Assembly: GCA_012800735.1 (NCBI GenBank)
Contig: JAAZIU010000022.1
Coordinates: forward strand, 1-64,000
From: Clostridiales bacterium
GTDB lineage: Bacteria > Bacillota > Clostridia > Oscillospirales > CAG-272
Direction: 5' to 3'
DNA: 64,000 nucleotides
Shown here: piece after piece, positions 8,146 through 16,116 of the stretch
Layout of the letters: every line of letters begins with the position of its first letter
How positions within the stretch are numbered: the first letter of the stretch is position 1
Position numbers and translations under genes: made by a program
Notes under the pieces: generated by a model
What the model saw: only the letters and a program-made list of their open reading frames with translations
What the model was told of the DNA's origin: nothing
Databases searched by the model: none

Positions 8146-8206
8146 TCTATTTTTAAATTAAATACGAGACGCCGTTGTTAATTCAGGCGTATATCTGCCT
8201 TAAATA

Positions 8207-8896
8207 TTATCTCTCGGCGTAGAGCTTCAGCTCGGAGAACTGGAAGAGATCGTTGTCTCCGGCAAAGTTCTCGGATATGTGAAGCTTATAATACTGGTAG
8301 GGGCCGGGGGCGTCGATCGCGAAGAATTTGGAATCGACGAAATAGTCGAACGGCAGGTCGCCGCCTTCAACGGTATCGATAACGGTCCAGTCCTCGCCGT
8401 CGCTGTTGCGAGCGGAGAGAGTCCAGTTTTCGGGGTTACGCTCAGACGCGTCGTTAGCGGTGGTGATGATATAACCGGCGAGTTTAACAGGCTCGGTCAT
8501 ACCCCATTCAAGGATGAGGTTATCGCTGCCGTCTTCGTAGAACTCAGAGGGGCGAACGCACCATTTGGTGGCGGTATCCTGGTCAAATACATTTTCAAAG
8601 TGCTCGTTGTCGAAACCGAGAGCGACAGAGTAAACGGTAGCCATGTCAACCTTATCATAAACGAGGTCATACTGGCTGAGGTCTACCGCGGGCTCAGGTT
8701 CGGGTTCCGGCTCGGGCTCGGGTTCCGGCTCGGGTTCGGGTTCCGGCTCGGGTTCGGGCGCCGGAGCCTCTTCGGCTGTGGTCTCTTCGGCTACGTCGGC
8801 TTCTGCCGCTGTGGTTTCGTCGGCGGGCTTGGATCCGCAGGCGACAATCGCGAACAGCATCGCGACGGCAAGAAGAATTGCAAGCAGTTTTTTCAT
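8207..8896 (-). CDS. Lipoprotein with Glu-Pro stalk and F5/8C (discoidin)-like domain, 229 aa
   Basis: A lipoprotein signal peptide ends in the lipobox IVAC with the lipidated Cys at residue 20. Then follow an acidic Thr/Ala-rich linker, a stalk of a dozen Glu-Pro dipeptides (about residues 45-68) and a C-terminal domain of about 150 residues. Features such as ATKWCV, LILEWGMTEPVKLAGYII, NPENWTLSARNSDGEDW and YYKLHIS are those of F5/8 type C or CBM32-like beta-sandwiches, which bind sugars. It should therefore be a sugar-binding surface protein held away from the membrane. ATG 8896 has a GGAG upstream; the residues before it are not credible. Own promoter and terminator. Confidence 0.78.
   Translation of the reverse strand: MKKLLAILLAVAMLFAIVACGSKPADETTAAEADVAEETTAEEAPAPEPEPEPEPEPEPEPEPEPEPEPAVDLSQYDLVYDKVDMATVYSVALGFDNEHFENVFDQDTATKWCVRPSEFYEDGSDNLILEWGMTEPVKLAGYIITTANDASERNPENWTLSARNSDGEDWTVIDTVEGGDLPFDYFVDSKFFAIDAPGPYQYYKLHISENFAGDNDLFQFSELKLYAER
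8691..8763. repeat. Degenerate hexamer repeat encoding the Glu-Pro stalk
   Basis: GGTTCC/GGCTCG-type hexamers repeat without spacing and encode alternating Glu-Pro in the lipoprotein. Synonymous variation between units suggests selection for the peptide as well as slippage-based expansion. Confidence 0.85.
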
Positions 8897-9027
8897 GTTG
8901 AATCTCCTTAAAAATCTTAAGCAGCGCCCGACAAAGGACGCGGGCTTACAGTTGGTTTTAGCATGGTTTTGTATAATCTGCCGCAAAAACTGCGTAAATT
9001 CACACAAAGTGCCATGTTACATTAATA

Positions 9028-9056
9028 ATTATAGCACAGGTCGCTCTTATCTTCAA
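9028..9056 (-). promoter_or_regulatory. Promoter of the discoidin-like lipoprotein gene
   Basis: Minus-strand TTGAAG (9051-9056), 17-base spacer, TATAAT (9028-9033). The leader is long, about 120 bases, with no recognised structure. Confidence 0.7.
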
Positions 9057-9146
9057 TGACTAAATATAGTTTAATAAAATAACAAATGGTAAATTTTTAC
9101 ATCTCCTTTACACAACAAAGTCACAAATATTACATTTTGTCCAATT

Positions 9147-11456
9147 TTAAAGCAGAGGGGCGTCCTCGGTCATGTATATTTCGCTGATACCGCCGTTTTC
9201 GAGTTTAAGAGTGCGTATCTCAAACGGAGAGAAGGAAAGACGGTATTCATTTCCGCCGAATGAAAAGGTAATTTCGGCGTTTTTGCCGCTGTATTCATAG
9301 AATCGAAAGACAGTCGAGTTGTCGAACTCGCATCTTTTCAGACAGCCGAGAGCGACGCCTTCTCCCCGCTTTGAAAAGTAACTCAAAGTTGGCGGAAGAT
9401 CGCCGTCATGCGGGCTTTCCGCGATGACAACCGGCGGGTTCATGAATGCGTCGGCTTTTTCCGGATCGGCTTTGCCGAATAGAAGACGTATTTTCCCTTC
9501 GTTCACACCTTGTGAAAGATAATCATAATCGGGCGCCGGCGACAGCTCCTCGATGCGCAGATCGCCGTAAATCGGACTGCGCAATACGGTAAATCCTATC
9601 TTGCCTCCGCTGAAATCATAAGAGAAAATACTGTCGGCGATAATGCCGATATTCCCCGCGTTCATCCAGCCGCTCATCGGAACGTCCGACGAACTCTCTT
9701 TGCGCTCAACGCAGCCGTAAGGAACCGACGAGAAAAGGGTTTTCGCTTCTGTTTCACACTCAAGCTTGAACACGCGGTGTTTTTCATTCCAGTTTACCCG
9801 ATATGAGACGTCGATATAGCTCTCCTGCTCATAAAATTTATAATACATTTCAAGCAGGGAGTCGCCGAATCGGTAATTTCCTTTAATAATCGTCCGAATC
9901 TCGTTCGCTTCGACAATATCAAAGCCGGTGAATTCAAACGGCGTTTTTTCGCCGTATCCGCTTATATTGAAACACCAGGTATCGCCGTCGTCGACGCGGC
10001 TTATCGGCGCAAACATCCGCCCGGAAAATTTTTCTCCGGTTTCTTTTGAATATATCGCTTCGATATATCCGCCGCTGCGGGAAAACTCAACCTTAAGCCG
10101 CTCCGTCTCTATGACATAAGGATTAATTTCAAGGCGGCAAAGCTCCTCGTTTGTCTGAATTACCCTGAACGTTTTGCAGCCCATCGGCGGTATCTCCGCC
10201 TTGAAAACAAATCTGCTCCGAAAACCGGGGATGACCGATTTCTCCCGGATAACCGCGCAGGGACAGGCGCTGCCGTCGGCGTCTTCGACGGCGATGCCCT
10301 TGCCGTACCAGCCAAATTCGTGCACCCACTGAACTTCGGCTTCAATATATCCGCCGAATGGCGCGCCGTTCAGATTCCAGACAGCGAGACTCCAGGCATC
10401 CTCCCCCGGCGTCCCGGCGGTCTTCATCTTCGCCGTGATTTTCTGCAGGCTGAGCAGCGCCGTTTCCTGCGATGTCTGAATAGCCCGGCCGTAAGTGTTG
10501 CGGGCGTCGTAATAGGCGTCTTTTATGCTTGCGCCGCCTAAAATATCATGGAAGGTGTTGAAAAGGATGTCATGCCAGCACCCCTCAAGCGCCTTGCGGT
10601 CATCGACGCCGGCTAAAAGCGATGCGCGCTCGGCGTTAAGGACGGAATATTCCGCTTCGCGATTAAGTTTTTTTACATCGGTAAGGTTTGAGTAGTTGCC
10701 GAAATCGCCGGTCAGAAGCTCGCCCCTGACTGTGTATTCCGATTTCGGTCGGGAGTCAAAGAACCCCTCGACGGTGGAGAAAATTGTATCAGGGCGGGAG
10801 TTTATCTCGGATATCACCGCCTTGGTCGGCGCTCCTCCGTGGTCGGTGACGCCGTATATGATCATTGTGTCGCCTGATTCGTCGGGCTGAGCGGCGACGG
10901 CTTCGGATACTTTTTTACAAAACGCCCCCTGCGCGCGGAAGGCGGGAATCTCGCTGCCGTCAATGCCTTGCCATGTGAAATACGGTTTTTCGAGCGGAAA
11001 GTGACGGCTCTCCGGTCTCATAAAGCAATATGATTCAATCCGGCTTTTTCTGAGTATCTGCGGCAGATTTGCGCTGTGTCCGAAGCTGTCGACGTTGAAG
11101 GCGCTGCGGCTGCGGTGTCCGAAATTCTCCATAAGGTATTTCTGTCCGTAAAGCCCCTGCCTTACATAGCTTTCGCCCGAAGCGGAACAGCAGTCCGGCT
11201 GCACCCACCAGCCCTCGCAGATATCCCATCTGCCCTCTTTTACCCGCTGCACTATGCGGGAAAACAACTCCGGTTCCGACCGCCTGACCCATTCAAAGAC
11301 CGGCGGGCAGGAAAAAGAGTAGATAAATCCGCCGTCTTCCTCCATCCGCTCAAGCGCCGCGCGGAAAGTCGCCCGCGCCGCCGCCGCGGCTTCGTCCCAA
11401 CGCCATAGCCAGACGGGATCAAAATGAGTGTTGCCGACCATGTAATATTTTTTCAT
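9147..11456 (-). CDS. Alpha-mannosidase, glycoside hydrolase family 38
   Basis: This 769-residue protein fits GH38, retaining zinc-dependent alpha-mannosidases. The N-terminal metal-binding motif VGNTHFDPVWLWRWDE begins at residue 7, the nucleophile Asp is in AFNVDSFGHSANLPQIL near residue 120, and further catalytic-domain signatures are HDILFNTFHDILGGASI near 300. The C-terminal half is a beta-sandwich region typical of the family. No signal peptide, so it probably hydrolyses imported manno-oligosaccharides or N-glycan pieces in the cytoplasm. ATG 11456 lies about 50 bases from a perfect promoter. It is upstream of, but separated by a promoter from, the sugar-binding lipoprotein. Confidence 0.93.
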   Translation of the reverse strand: MKKYYMVGNTHFDPVWLWRWDEAAAAARATFRAALERMEEDGGFIYSFSCPPVFEWVRRSEPELFSRIVQRVKEGRWDICEGWWVQPDCCSASGESYVRQGLYGQKYLMENFGHRSRSAFNVDSFGHSANLPQILRKSRIESYCFMRPESRHFPLEKPYFTWQGIDGSEIPAFRAQGAFCKKVSEAVAAQPDESGDTMIIYGVTDHGGAPTKAVISEINSRPDTIFSTVEGFFDSRPKSEYTVRGELLTGDFGNYSNLTDVKKLNREAEYSVLNAERASLLAGVDDRKALEGCWHDILFNTFHDILGGASIKDAYYDARNTYGRAIQTSQETALLSLQKITAKMKTAGTPGEDAWSLAVWNLNGAPFGGYIEAEVQWVHEFGWYGKGIAVEDADGSACPCAVIREKSVIPGFRSRFVFKAEIPPMGCKTFRVIQTNEELCRLEINPYVIETERLKVEFSRSGGYIEAIYSKETGEKFSGRMFAPISRVDDGDTWCFNISGYGEKTPFEFTGFDIVEANEIRTIIKGNYRFGDSLLEMYYKFYEQESYIDVSYRVNWNEKHRVFKLECETEAKTLFSSVPYGCVERKESSSDVPMSGWMNAGNIGIIADSIFSYDFSGGKIGFTVLRSPIYGDLRIEELSPAPDYDYLSQGVNEGKIRLLFGKADPEKADAFMNPPVVIAESPHDGDLPPTLSYFSKRGEGVALGCLKRCEFDNSTVFRFYEYSGKNAEITFSFGGNEYRLSFSPFEIRTLKLENGGISEIYMTEDAPLL

Positions 11457-11506
11457 GCCGAGCCTCCCGAATTTTCCGAAATATGGTTTGTTATGCTTGC
11501 GAAGTT

Positions 11507-11535
11507 ATTATAACAGGATTGATGCCGGGTGTCAA
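11507..11535 (-). promoter_or_regulatory. Promoter of the GH38 gene
   Basis: Minus-strand TTGACA (11530-11535), 17-base spacer, TATAAT (11507-11512). Perfect consensus. Confidence 0.85.
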
Positions 11536-11542
11536 GGGGAAG

Positions 11543-11575
11543 AAAAAACGCCCTCCCGGACATTTAGGGAGGGCG
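11543..11575 (-). terminator. Terminator of the WG-repeat gene
   Basis: Minus-strand 9-bp perfect stem CGCCCTCCC (arms 11567-11575 and 11549-11557) with a TTTTTT tail at 11543-11548. It separates the WG-repeat gene from the GH38 promoter. Confidence 0.88.
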
Positions 11576-11588
11576 ATGCGTTTCGGTT

Positions 11589-13070
11589 TTATTCAGCCGG
11601 TTTTGCCATCTTGTTGAGGATATGCCAGCCGTTTTTCGATTCGTAGGCGGTGATGACGCCGCCGGAGCTTATGCTTATATGCTCGTAATAGAAAGGCAGG
11701 ACGATATTGCCCTTGGTGTCAACCATGCACTTGCGGTTGCTGCCTTCGTTGAAGCCGATGACGGCGAGGCCTTCGTAAAACGGGGTTACATAGGTATATA
11801 TCGGCTGAGCTATCCAGTTTCCCTGGACATCCATCATGCCGTATTTGCCGTCGCGAGTCAGTACCATAATCCCTTCGCTGTAATAGGAAAGCGAATAGCC
11901 GGTCGGTATGTCGTAAATCGAGCCGTCCTCTGAAAGCAATATGCTGTGGGAACCTAATTGGAGATCCGGTCTGCGGCGGTCGAAATAAACTTCGTTTATT
12001 CTTATATAACCATGGTCGAAATAAAGAGAACCGAGCTGGTCGGAGGTATTGTTGAACGGCCACATAAAATAATACAGCGCGTCGCTGCGAACCCCCGCGC
12101 GATTGGCTTCTCCGGTTTCCTCAAATACAATCTCGCCGGAGGTGTTTATTATCTTGAGCAGCCTGTCGTCATCCGCGACGCAGGCGAGACCGTTTTCCGA
12201 GAAGTTGACCGCATAATACCATTCGGCGCCTATGACTATCTCGCCGGAGGCGTTGACATAACCGTAAAGGCGGTCGCCGGTCTCCGGGTCGTCGGCGTAA
12301 TAGATGTAAAGACCGCAATGCGCAGCGCCGTAATCGGAAGGGTAGCGGAAACGCAGCGCCGGAGCAAAGGCGGGGTCATAATCGGAATGGTTCATCAGCA
12401 CTCCGCCCTCGTCCTCGGTTATATAATACAAGTTTCCGTCATGGGAGAAAAGCCCGCGTCCGTATCCGTCGCGAAGATTTGCCGGTGTTACGGCGTCAAA
12501 TTTAGTCATCAAAATCTGTCCCGACGGGCTCATCAGGCTCATCTCATTGCCGTCGTCGTATAAAATCCAGCCCATGTAAGGGTCCAGCGTCTGACGGGTG
12601 CGGCGGGTTTTGACGGCGGCGGGATTAATGGAAGTCCAGCTTGTAATTTCAACGTCGTAGCTGCGGCCGTTGAGCGCGTTCTTGACTCCGCCGGGATAGC
12701 TCCGCTCGGCGACTATATGGGTCAGAGGATCGTAGTCGGTGCCGGTTACAAGCCAGCCGTTAGCCTCGGCTGCCGCGGCATCGGAAAGAACCGGCTTTTC
12801 GGTCTCGCCGGAACTCTCGCTTATCGAATCGGAGTGAGTTATCAGGCTGAGATTGTCGCCGACGGGACGCGGCTGGGTAAAGTCGTCGGAATAGACGGAG
12901 GTCTGCTCCGGATCAAGTGTCCGTCCGGGCGAATGGGTTCCGAATACCTTCTCGCGGTCGATAAAAGTGAAGTCGTAATAACCTTCGATATAGAGCGCCG
13001 CAGCCGCCGTAATCACTATAAGCAGAAGCGACAGCAGGATTTTTGATAGGACTGAAAAAAATCGTTTCAA
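11589..13070 (-). CDS. WG-repeat protein with N-terminal membrane anchor, 493 aa
   Basis: An N-terminal hydrophobic segment (about residues 8-26) after MKRFFSV suggests a signal anchor with the rest outside. The remainder holds repeated WG-type beta units, for example around LYGYVNASGEIVIGAEWYYA, KYGMMDVQGNWIAQPIYTY and KCMVDTKGNIVLPFYYEHIS, the style of the WG (DUF3298-independent) repeat proteins common in Clostridia. These are taken to mediate protein or surface interactions; no enzyme function is known. The start codon is TTG at 13070 with AAGG about 11 bases upstream. It follows rlmH by 72 bases, so it may be the last gene of the nrdG operon. Confidence 0.8.
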   Translation of the reverse strand: MKRFFSVLSKILLSLLLIVITAAAALYIEGYYDFTFIDREKVFGTHSPGRTLDPEQTSVYSDDFTQPRPVGDNLSLITHSDSISESSGETEKPVLSDAAAAEANGWLVTGTDYDPLTHIVAERSYPGGVKNALNGRSYDVEITSWTSINPAAVKTRRTRQTLDPYMGWILYDDGNEMSLMSPSGQILMTKFDAVTPANLRDGYGRGLFSHDGNLYYITEDEGGVLMNHSDYDPAFAPALRFRYPSDYGAAHCGLYIYYADDPETGDRLYGYVNASGEIVIGAEWYYAVNFSENGLACVADDDRLLKIINTSGEIVFEETGEANRAGVRSDALYYFMWPFNNTSDQLGSLYFDHGYIRINEVYFDRRRPDLQLGSHSILLSEDGSIYDIPTGYSLSYYSEGIMVLTRDGKYGMMDVQGNWIAQPIYTYVTPFYEGLAVIGFNEGSNRKCMVDTKGNIVLPFYYEHISISSGGVITAYESKNGWHILNKMAKPAE

Positions 13071-13142
13071 TGGCTGGTACCTTATTACCTGTTTGTTTTG
13101 TTTTAAAGCCGCCGCGCAGAGGCGGGGTTTTGAAAGAGTTTA

Positions 13143-13583
13143 TTATCTGTCATATTTCAGACCGTGGTTTATCGTAAAAGCGCGGTAAAGCTGCTCTGTC
13201 AGCAGAACACGCATAAGCCGGTGCGGAAAAGTCATCTGAGAGAAACTGAGGCGGAGATCGCAGGCTGCTTTTACCTCTTCGTCAAGACCGTCGGGACCGC
13301 CGATGACAAAATCGATCCTTGAGCCGCCTCTCTCCGCCGCGTCGGATATAAAAGCGGCGAATTCCGAGGAGCTGTACTGCCTGCCCTCAACGCATAGCGC
13401 TATTTTATACGCTCTGTCGGACAGCTGCTTTATAAACTCGGCAGCCGGAGCCGATTCGGGCAGTTCCTTTATTTCAACGCGGCAGAAACGGGAAAGCCGT
13501 TTTATGTATTCTCCGCAGGCGTCACGAAAATAGCCCTCGCTTTGCTTTATCGCCCCCGCGGCGATGATTCTTGCCGTTACCAT
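13143..13583 (-). CDS. rlmH: 23S rRNA (pseudouridine(1915)-N(3))-methyltransferase RlmH
   Basis: RlmH methylates pseudouridine 1915 in helix 69 of 23S rRNA using S-adenosylmethionine. The 146-residue product has the SPOUT knot pattern: CVEGRQYSSSEFAAFI, the SAM loop FVIGGPDGL and LSFSQMTFPHRLMRVLLTEQLYRA near the C-terminus. ATG 13583 gives the expected family length of about 155 residues; the residues before it overlap the upstream gene. It begins 4 bases after the stop of the membrane protein gene, so the two are translationally coupled. The usual terminal YH is YD here. Confidence 0.92.
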   Translation of the reverse strand: MVTARIIAAGAIKQSEGYFRDACGEYIKRLSRFCRVEIKELPESAPAAEFIKQLSDRAYKIALCVEGRQYSSSEFAAFISDAAERGGSRIDFVIGGPDGLDEEVKAACDLRLSFSQMTFPHRLMRVLLTEQLYRAFTINHGLKYDR

Positions 13584-13587
13584 CGGC

Positions 13588-14022
13588 TTATTTAAACAGC
13601 CCGGAGATCGTATCGATCCAAAAAAGGGAGAAAAAGTCGATGGCAAAGGTAAGCATAAGGGGGATAAGAACAAGCAGCAGTTTTTTGGCGATACGCTTGT
13701 CCCGGGCGAGGCGGTCGAGGAAAGGCTGTTTTTCCTCCTCGGGCATATTCAGATCCTCCGGCAGCGGCAATTTATTTCCGAAGCCGTGATTGAACCAGAG
13801 CCAAAGACCGAGGAAAACCACGAAAAGAACATAATATATCGGATATATCGGCTTCCATTCAAAATAAATCCCCAGCCGAAAGACGCCGAAAAACATCGTG
13901 AAGCTTAACAGCAAAAGTCCGGCGGTCTTGAAATCGAATTTCCGGAGCTGCTTTTTTGCGTCGGAATACGACTTGAATTCATGCCGCTTTATCTTGTATT
14001 TTTTATTTTTCTTCGCGCTCAT
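13588..14022 (-). CDS. Membrane protein of unknown function, 144 aa
   Basis: The first 40 residues are strongly basic (KKNKKYKIKRHEFKSYSDAK), followed by hydrophobic segments near residues 33-48, 55-76 and 115-140, so three membrane passes are likely. A proline-rich acidic loop lies before the last one (LPLPEDLNMPEEEKQPF). No family is recognised. Its ATG overlaps the nrdG stop codon (ATGA) and its own stop is 4 bases before rlmH, placing it firmly in a three-gene operon, but this does not reveal a function. Confidence 0.72.
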   Translation of the reverse strand: MSAKKNKKYKIKRHEFKSYSDAKKQLRKFDFKTAGLLLLSFTMFFGVFRLGIYFEWKPIYPIYYVLFVVFLGLWLWFNHGFGNKLPLPEDLNMPEEEKQPFLDRLARDKRIAKKLLLVLIPLMLTFAIDFFSLFWIDTISGLFK

Positions 14023-14621
14023 TTCGTTTTTTTGTATATCGCTCTGCCGGAATCGTCGAAATAATCGATTACATTGACCGTGTCGGAGTTCGGGTAGTTA
14101 TGGATGTCAATCAGACGCTGATTTGAGCTTCCGCGGAAGAGCAGCTCAAGGTTGCGTTCTTCGTCGATATAAGGACCGTCGACAAGATAGTCGGAATAAA
14201 CGAGCAGTTTTTTGACACCGGGGTCTTTTTCCGCTTTTTTCTTCAGCTGCTCGAAAGTCCAGCCGGAGTAGCTCATGACATTAAGTCCGCGCTCCTTGCA
14301 GGCGCGGGCGATCTCTCCCAGCTCCTCGCCCCAGATGAACGGTTCGCCGCCGGAGAAGGTGACTCCCCGGATAGCGGGATTTTCAAGGATATTCTTCCAG
14401 AGAATGGCGGTAGACGTAAGAAAACCGCCGGCGGGGTCGTGAGTTTCGGGATTCTGGCAGCCGGGACATTTGTGCGGGCAGCCTTGAACAAAGACGACGA
14501 ACCGCAGCTGTGGACCGTCGACGATCGATTCGCGGACAACCCCCGACAGCCTTATCGGCATATCGGCGACTTCCGGTTCGTTTTTTGATAAAAACCGGTT
14601 TCTCCGGCTTGAATTAATCAT
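14019..14621 (-). CDS. nrdG: Anaerobic ribonucleotide reductase activating protein NrdG
   Basis: NrdG is a small radical SAM enzyme that puts the glycyl radical on the class III ribonucleotide reductase NrdD. The [4Fe-4S] motif CX3CX2C is in FVQGCPHKCPGC (about residues 48-59), and the SAM-binding region TFSGGEPFIWGEEL follows near 94. The gene for NrdD is not in the window. ATG 14621 has GGAAGG upstream; ATG 14561 (MPIRLSG) is an alternative that would give the more usual length near 180 residues. First gene of an operon with the membrane protein and rlmH. Presence implies anaerobic DNA precursor synthesis. Confidence 0.9.
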   Translation of the reverse strand: MINSSRRNRFLSKNEPEVADMPIRLSGVVRESIVDGPQLRFVVFVQGCPHKCPGCQNPETHDPAGGFLTSTAILWKNILENPAIRGVTFSGGEPFIWGEELGEIARACKERGLNVMSYSGWTFEQLKKKAEKDPGVKKLLVYSDYLVDGPYIDEERNLELLFRGSSNQRLIDIHNYPNSDTVNVIDYFDDSGRAIYKKTK

Positions 14622-14678
14622 ATTTTACCTTCCGAACTTTATAAAAAAGGATTTGCCGTCGGATTAAGGAACAGAGAT

Positions 14679-14707
14679 ATTATAGCATAAAGCGGCGGGT
14701 TTTTCAA
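14679..14707 (-). promoter_or_regulatory. Promoter of the nrdG operon
   Basis: Minus-strand TTGAAA (14702-14707), 17-base spacer, TATAAT (14679-14684), divergent from the infC promoter. Confidence 0.75.
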
Positions 14708-14823
14708 TAGCGACGGAGTAAATAAAAAAAGAGAAATGCAGATATCGAGGATGCCGCAAAAGCTCCGGCGGCTCGGCGCAAATGTAAAACATCCGTGAAC
14801 GCGGCTAAAATTCAGCGCGGCTC

Positions 14824-14852
14824 TTGACAAAACTTCTCGGATGTGGTATAAT
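14824..14852 (+). promoter_or_regulatory. Promoter of infC-rpmI-rplT
   Basis: TTGACA (14824-14829), 17-base spacer, TATAAT (14847-14852). Perfect consensus. Confidence 0.88.
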
Positions 14853-14857
14853 ATCAC

Positions 14858-15008
14858 CGTTACAAAGAAGCAAAGCGGACGGCTTTTCGGCTGATACGCT
14901 TCACCCGGCGGCTTTTGTCAGTCCGGGTCAATAGTTTGGCAACGCCCGTGTTTTCGGGAGAGTTGTCTTTATTGAGCGGCGCTTTGTGCGGCGCTTTGTT
15001 TTTTTGAA
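14858..15008 (+). promoter_or_regulatory. Probable L20-type autoregulatory leader with terminator
   Basis: The 190-base untranslated region before infC contains hairpins resembling the Firmicutes L20 leader: CCCGG/CCGGG (about 14903-14929), then GCAAC...CCCG-TGTTTT-CGGG...GTTGT (about 14939-14968), and finally a GC-rich hairpin followed by TTTGTTTTTTT (to 15006). In related bacteria ribosomal protein L20 binds such a leader and promotes termination, lowering infC, rpmI and rplT expression together. The terminator stem here is imperfect. Assignment is from position and shape, not from a covariance search. Confidence 0.65.
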
Positions 15009-15052
15009 TTTCAGTAATATTTATCAGTCTTTGAACCACGGAGGTGTTCAGC

Positions 15053-15676
15053 ATCAGAAAAAGCAATTCCAAAGGCCTTCCGATAAACGAGGATATTAAA
15101 TTCGCGCCGACGAAGACGGTAAGAGTAGTCGGACCGGAGAGCGAACAGCTCGGCCTTATGCAGTTTTCCAACGCCCGCAAAAGCGCATTCGATCAGGGGT
15201 ATGACCTTGTTCTGATCGCGCCGCAGGCGGATCCGCCTGTCTGCCGCATAATGGATTACGGCAAATACCGCTTCGAGCGCGACAAGCGCGAAAAGGAAGC
15301 GAGGAAAAAGCAGCAGGTTTCGGAGCTCAAGGAAATACAGCTTACCAGCCAGATTGAGCAAAACGACTTCAATACCAAAGTGAACCACGCCCTGAGATTT
15401 CTTTCAAACGGCGATAAAGTCCGCGCCGTGGTAAGATTCAGAGGACGTCAGGTGACCCATGACAACCTCGGTCGCGATCTGCTGGACAAATTCTGCGAAG
15501 CGGTTTCGGAACTCGGAACCCCCGACAGAAAACCGAGACTCGAAGGAAGATTCCTGAGCGTTACCATCTCGCCTGTCAAAAACACGGCTAAGAAGGCCGA
15601 AAAGACTGATAAACCCGCCGAAAAGGCTGACCGGACCGAGCAGGAGCGGGAGGAAAAGCCCGCCGAAACGGAGTAA
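15053..15676 (+). CDS. infC: Translation initiation factor IF-3, probable ATC start
   Basis: IF-3 binds the 30S subunit, keeps it apart from 50S and checks start codon choice. The product has the N-domain (INEDIKFAPTKTVRVVGPES, AQLGLMQ-type helix), the lysine-rich linker with YGKYRFERDKREKEARKKQ, and the C-domain (VRFRGRQVTHDNLG). A Lys/Glu-rich tail of about 30 residues follows. The only Shine-Dalgarno, GGAGGTG at 15040-15046, overlaps a GTG and lies 6 bases before ATC at 15053; nothing supports the GTG. I therefore annotate ATC, in keeping with the non-canonical infC starts known elsewhere that allow IF-3 to repress itself. Confidence 0.93.
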   Translation: MRKSNSKGLPINEDIKFAPTKTVRVVGPESEQLGLMQFSNARKSAFDQGYDLVLIAPQADPPVCRIMDYGKYRFERDKREKEARKKQQVSELKEIQLTSQIEQNDFNTKVNHALRFLSNGDKVRAVVRFRGRQVTHDNLGRDLLDKFCEAVSELGTPDRKPRLEGRFLSVTISPVKNTAKKAEKTDKPAEKADRTEQEREEKPAETE

Positions 15677-15752
15677 AGCTACAACCGGACGGCAAAACAA
15701 CAACCGACAATTTCAATAATCCGGCGTACAAGCGCGATGCGCGCAAATACGC

Positions 15753-15771
15753 CGCGGCGCACCGCGCCGCG
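15753..15771 (+). other. GC-rich hairpin between infC and rpmI
   Basis: Perfect 8-bp inverted repeat CGCGGCGC/GCGCCGCG with a 3-base loop. No T run follows, so it is more likely an RNA-processing or stability element than a terminator. Confidence 0.5.
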
Positions 15772-15776
15772 TGGTA

Positions 15777-15836
15777 AAGACGCAGCGTCGAAAAACACAG
15801 CGTTATAAGACCCAGCGTCGCAAGACGCCGAATTAT
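15777..15836 (+). repeat. Two 30-base imperfect tandem repeats upstream of rpmI
   Basis: Units 15777-15806 and 15807-15836 match at about 23 of 30 positions. Each begins AAGAC[G/C]CAGCGTCG and ends TTAT. The first contains the perfect palindrome GACGCAGCGTC. A related stretch of AAGACGC motifs is in the rpsU leader near 37180-37215. Confidence 0.6.
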
Positions 15837-15874
15837 AGTGAAATAAACAGTTAACCGAGAGGAGTTTCTCTGAT

Positions 15875-16072
15875 ATGCCCAAGTTGAAAACCCACAAGGC
15901 TGCGGCAAAGCGTTTCAGCTATACCGCATCCGGTAAAATCAAATTCAAGCACACCCATCTGCGCCATAAGCTCGGCAAAAAGACCTCCAAGCGCAAGCGC
16001 TCCCTGCGTCCGACCGGATATCTGTCCGAATCGATGGCGGATCATATCAAAAAGCAGCTGCCATACGGCTGA
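15875..16072 (+). CDS. rpmI: Large ribosomal subunit protein bL35
   Basis: The 65-residue very basic protein starts MPKLKTHKAAAKRFSYTASG, the L35 signature, and is a structural protein of the 50S subunit. GAGAGGAG precedes ATG. It lies between infC and rplT as in most bacteria, and should share their regulation by the leader at 14858-15008. Length is normal. Confidence 0.98.
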   Translation: MPKLKTHKAAAKRFSYTASGKIKFKHTHLRHKLGKKTSKRKRSLRPTGYLSESMADHIKKQLPYG

Positions 16073-16116
16073 AGCGCAACGCATTTTAAAATAAGAAAAT
16101 CGGAGGATAATATAAA

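Noticed and set aside
8691-8763. Short regular repeats that could suggest a CRISPR array
   Set aside because: The units are 6-base in-frame codon pairs for Glu-Pro without spacers. No CRISPR repeats or cas genes were found in the window.
13584-13673. Longer rlmH start at 13673
   Set aside because: It would lie wholly within the preceding gene and adds 30 residues not seen in the family; ATG 13583 gives normal length.
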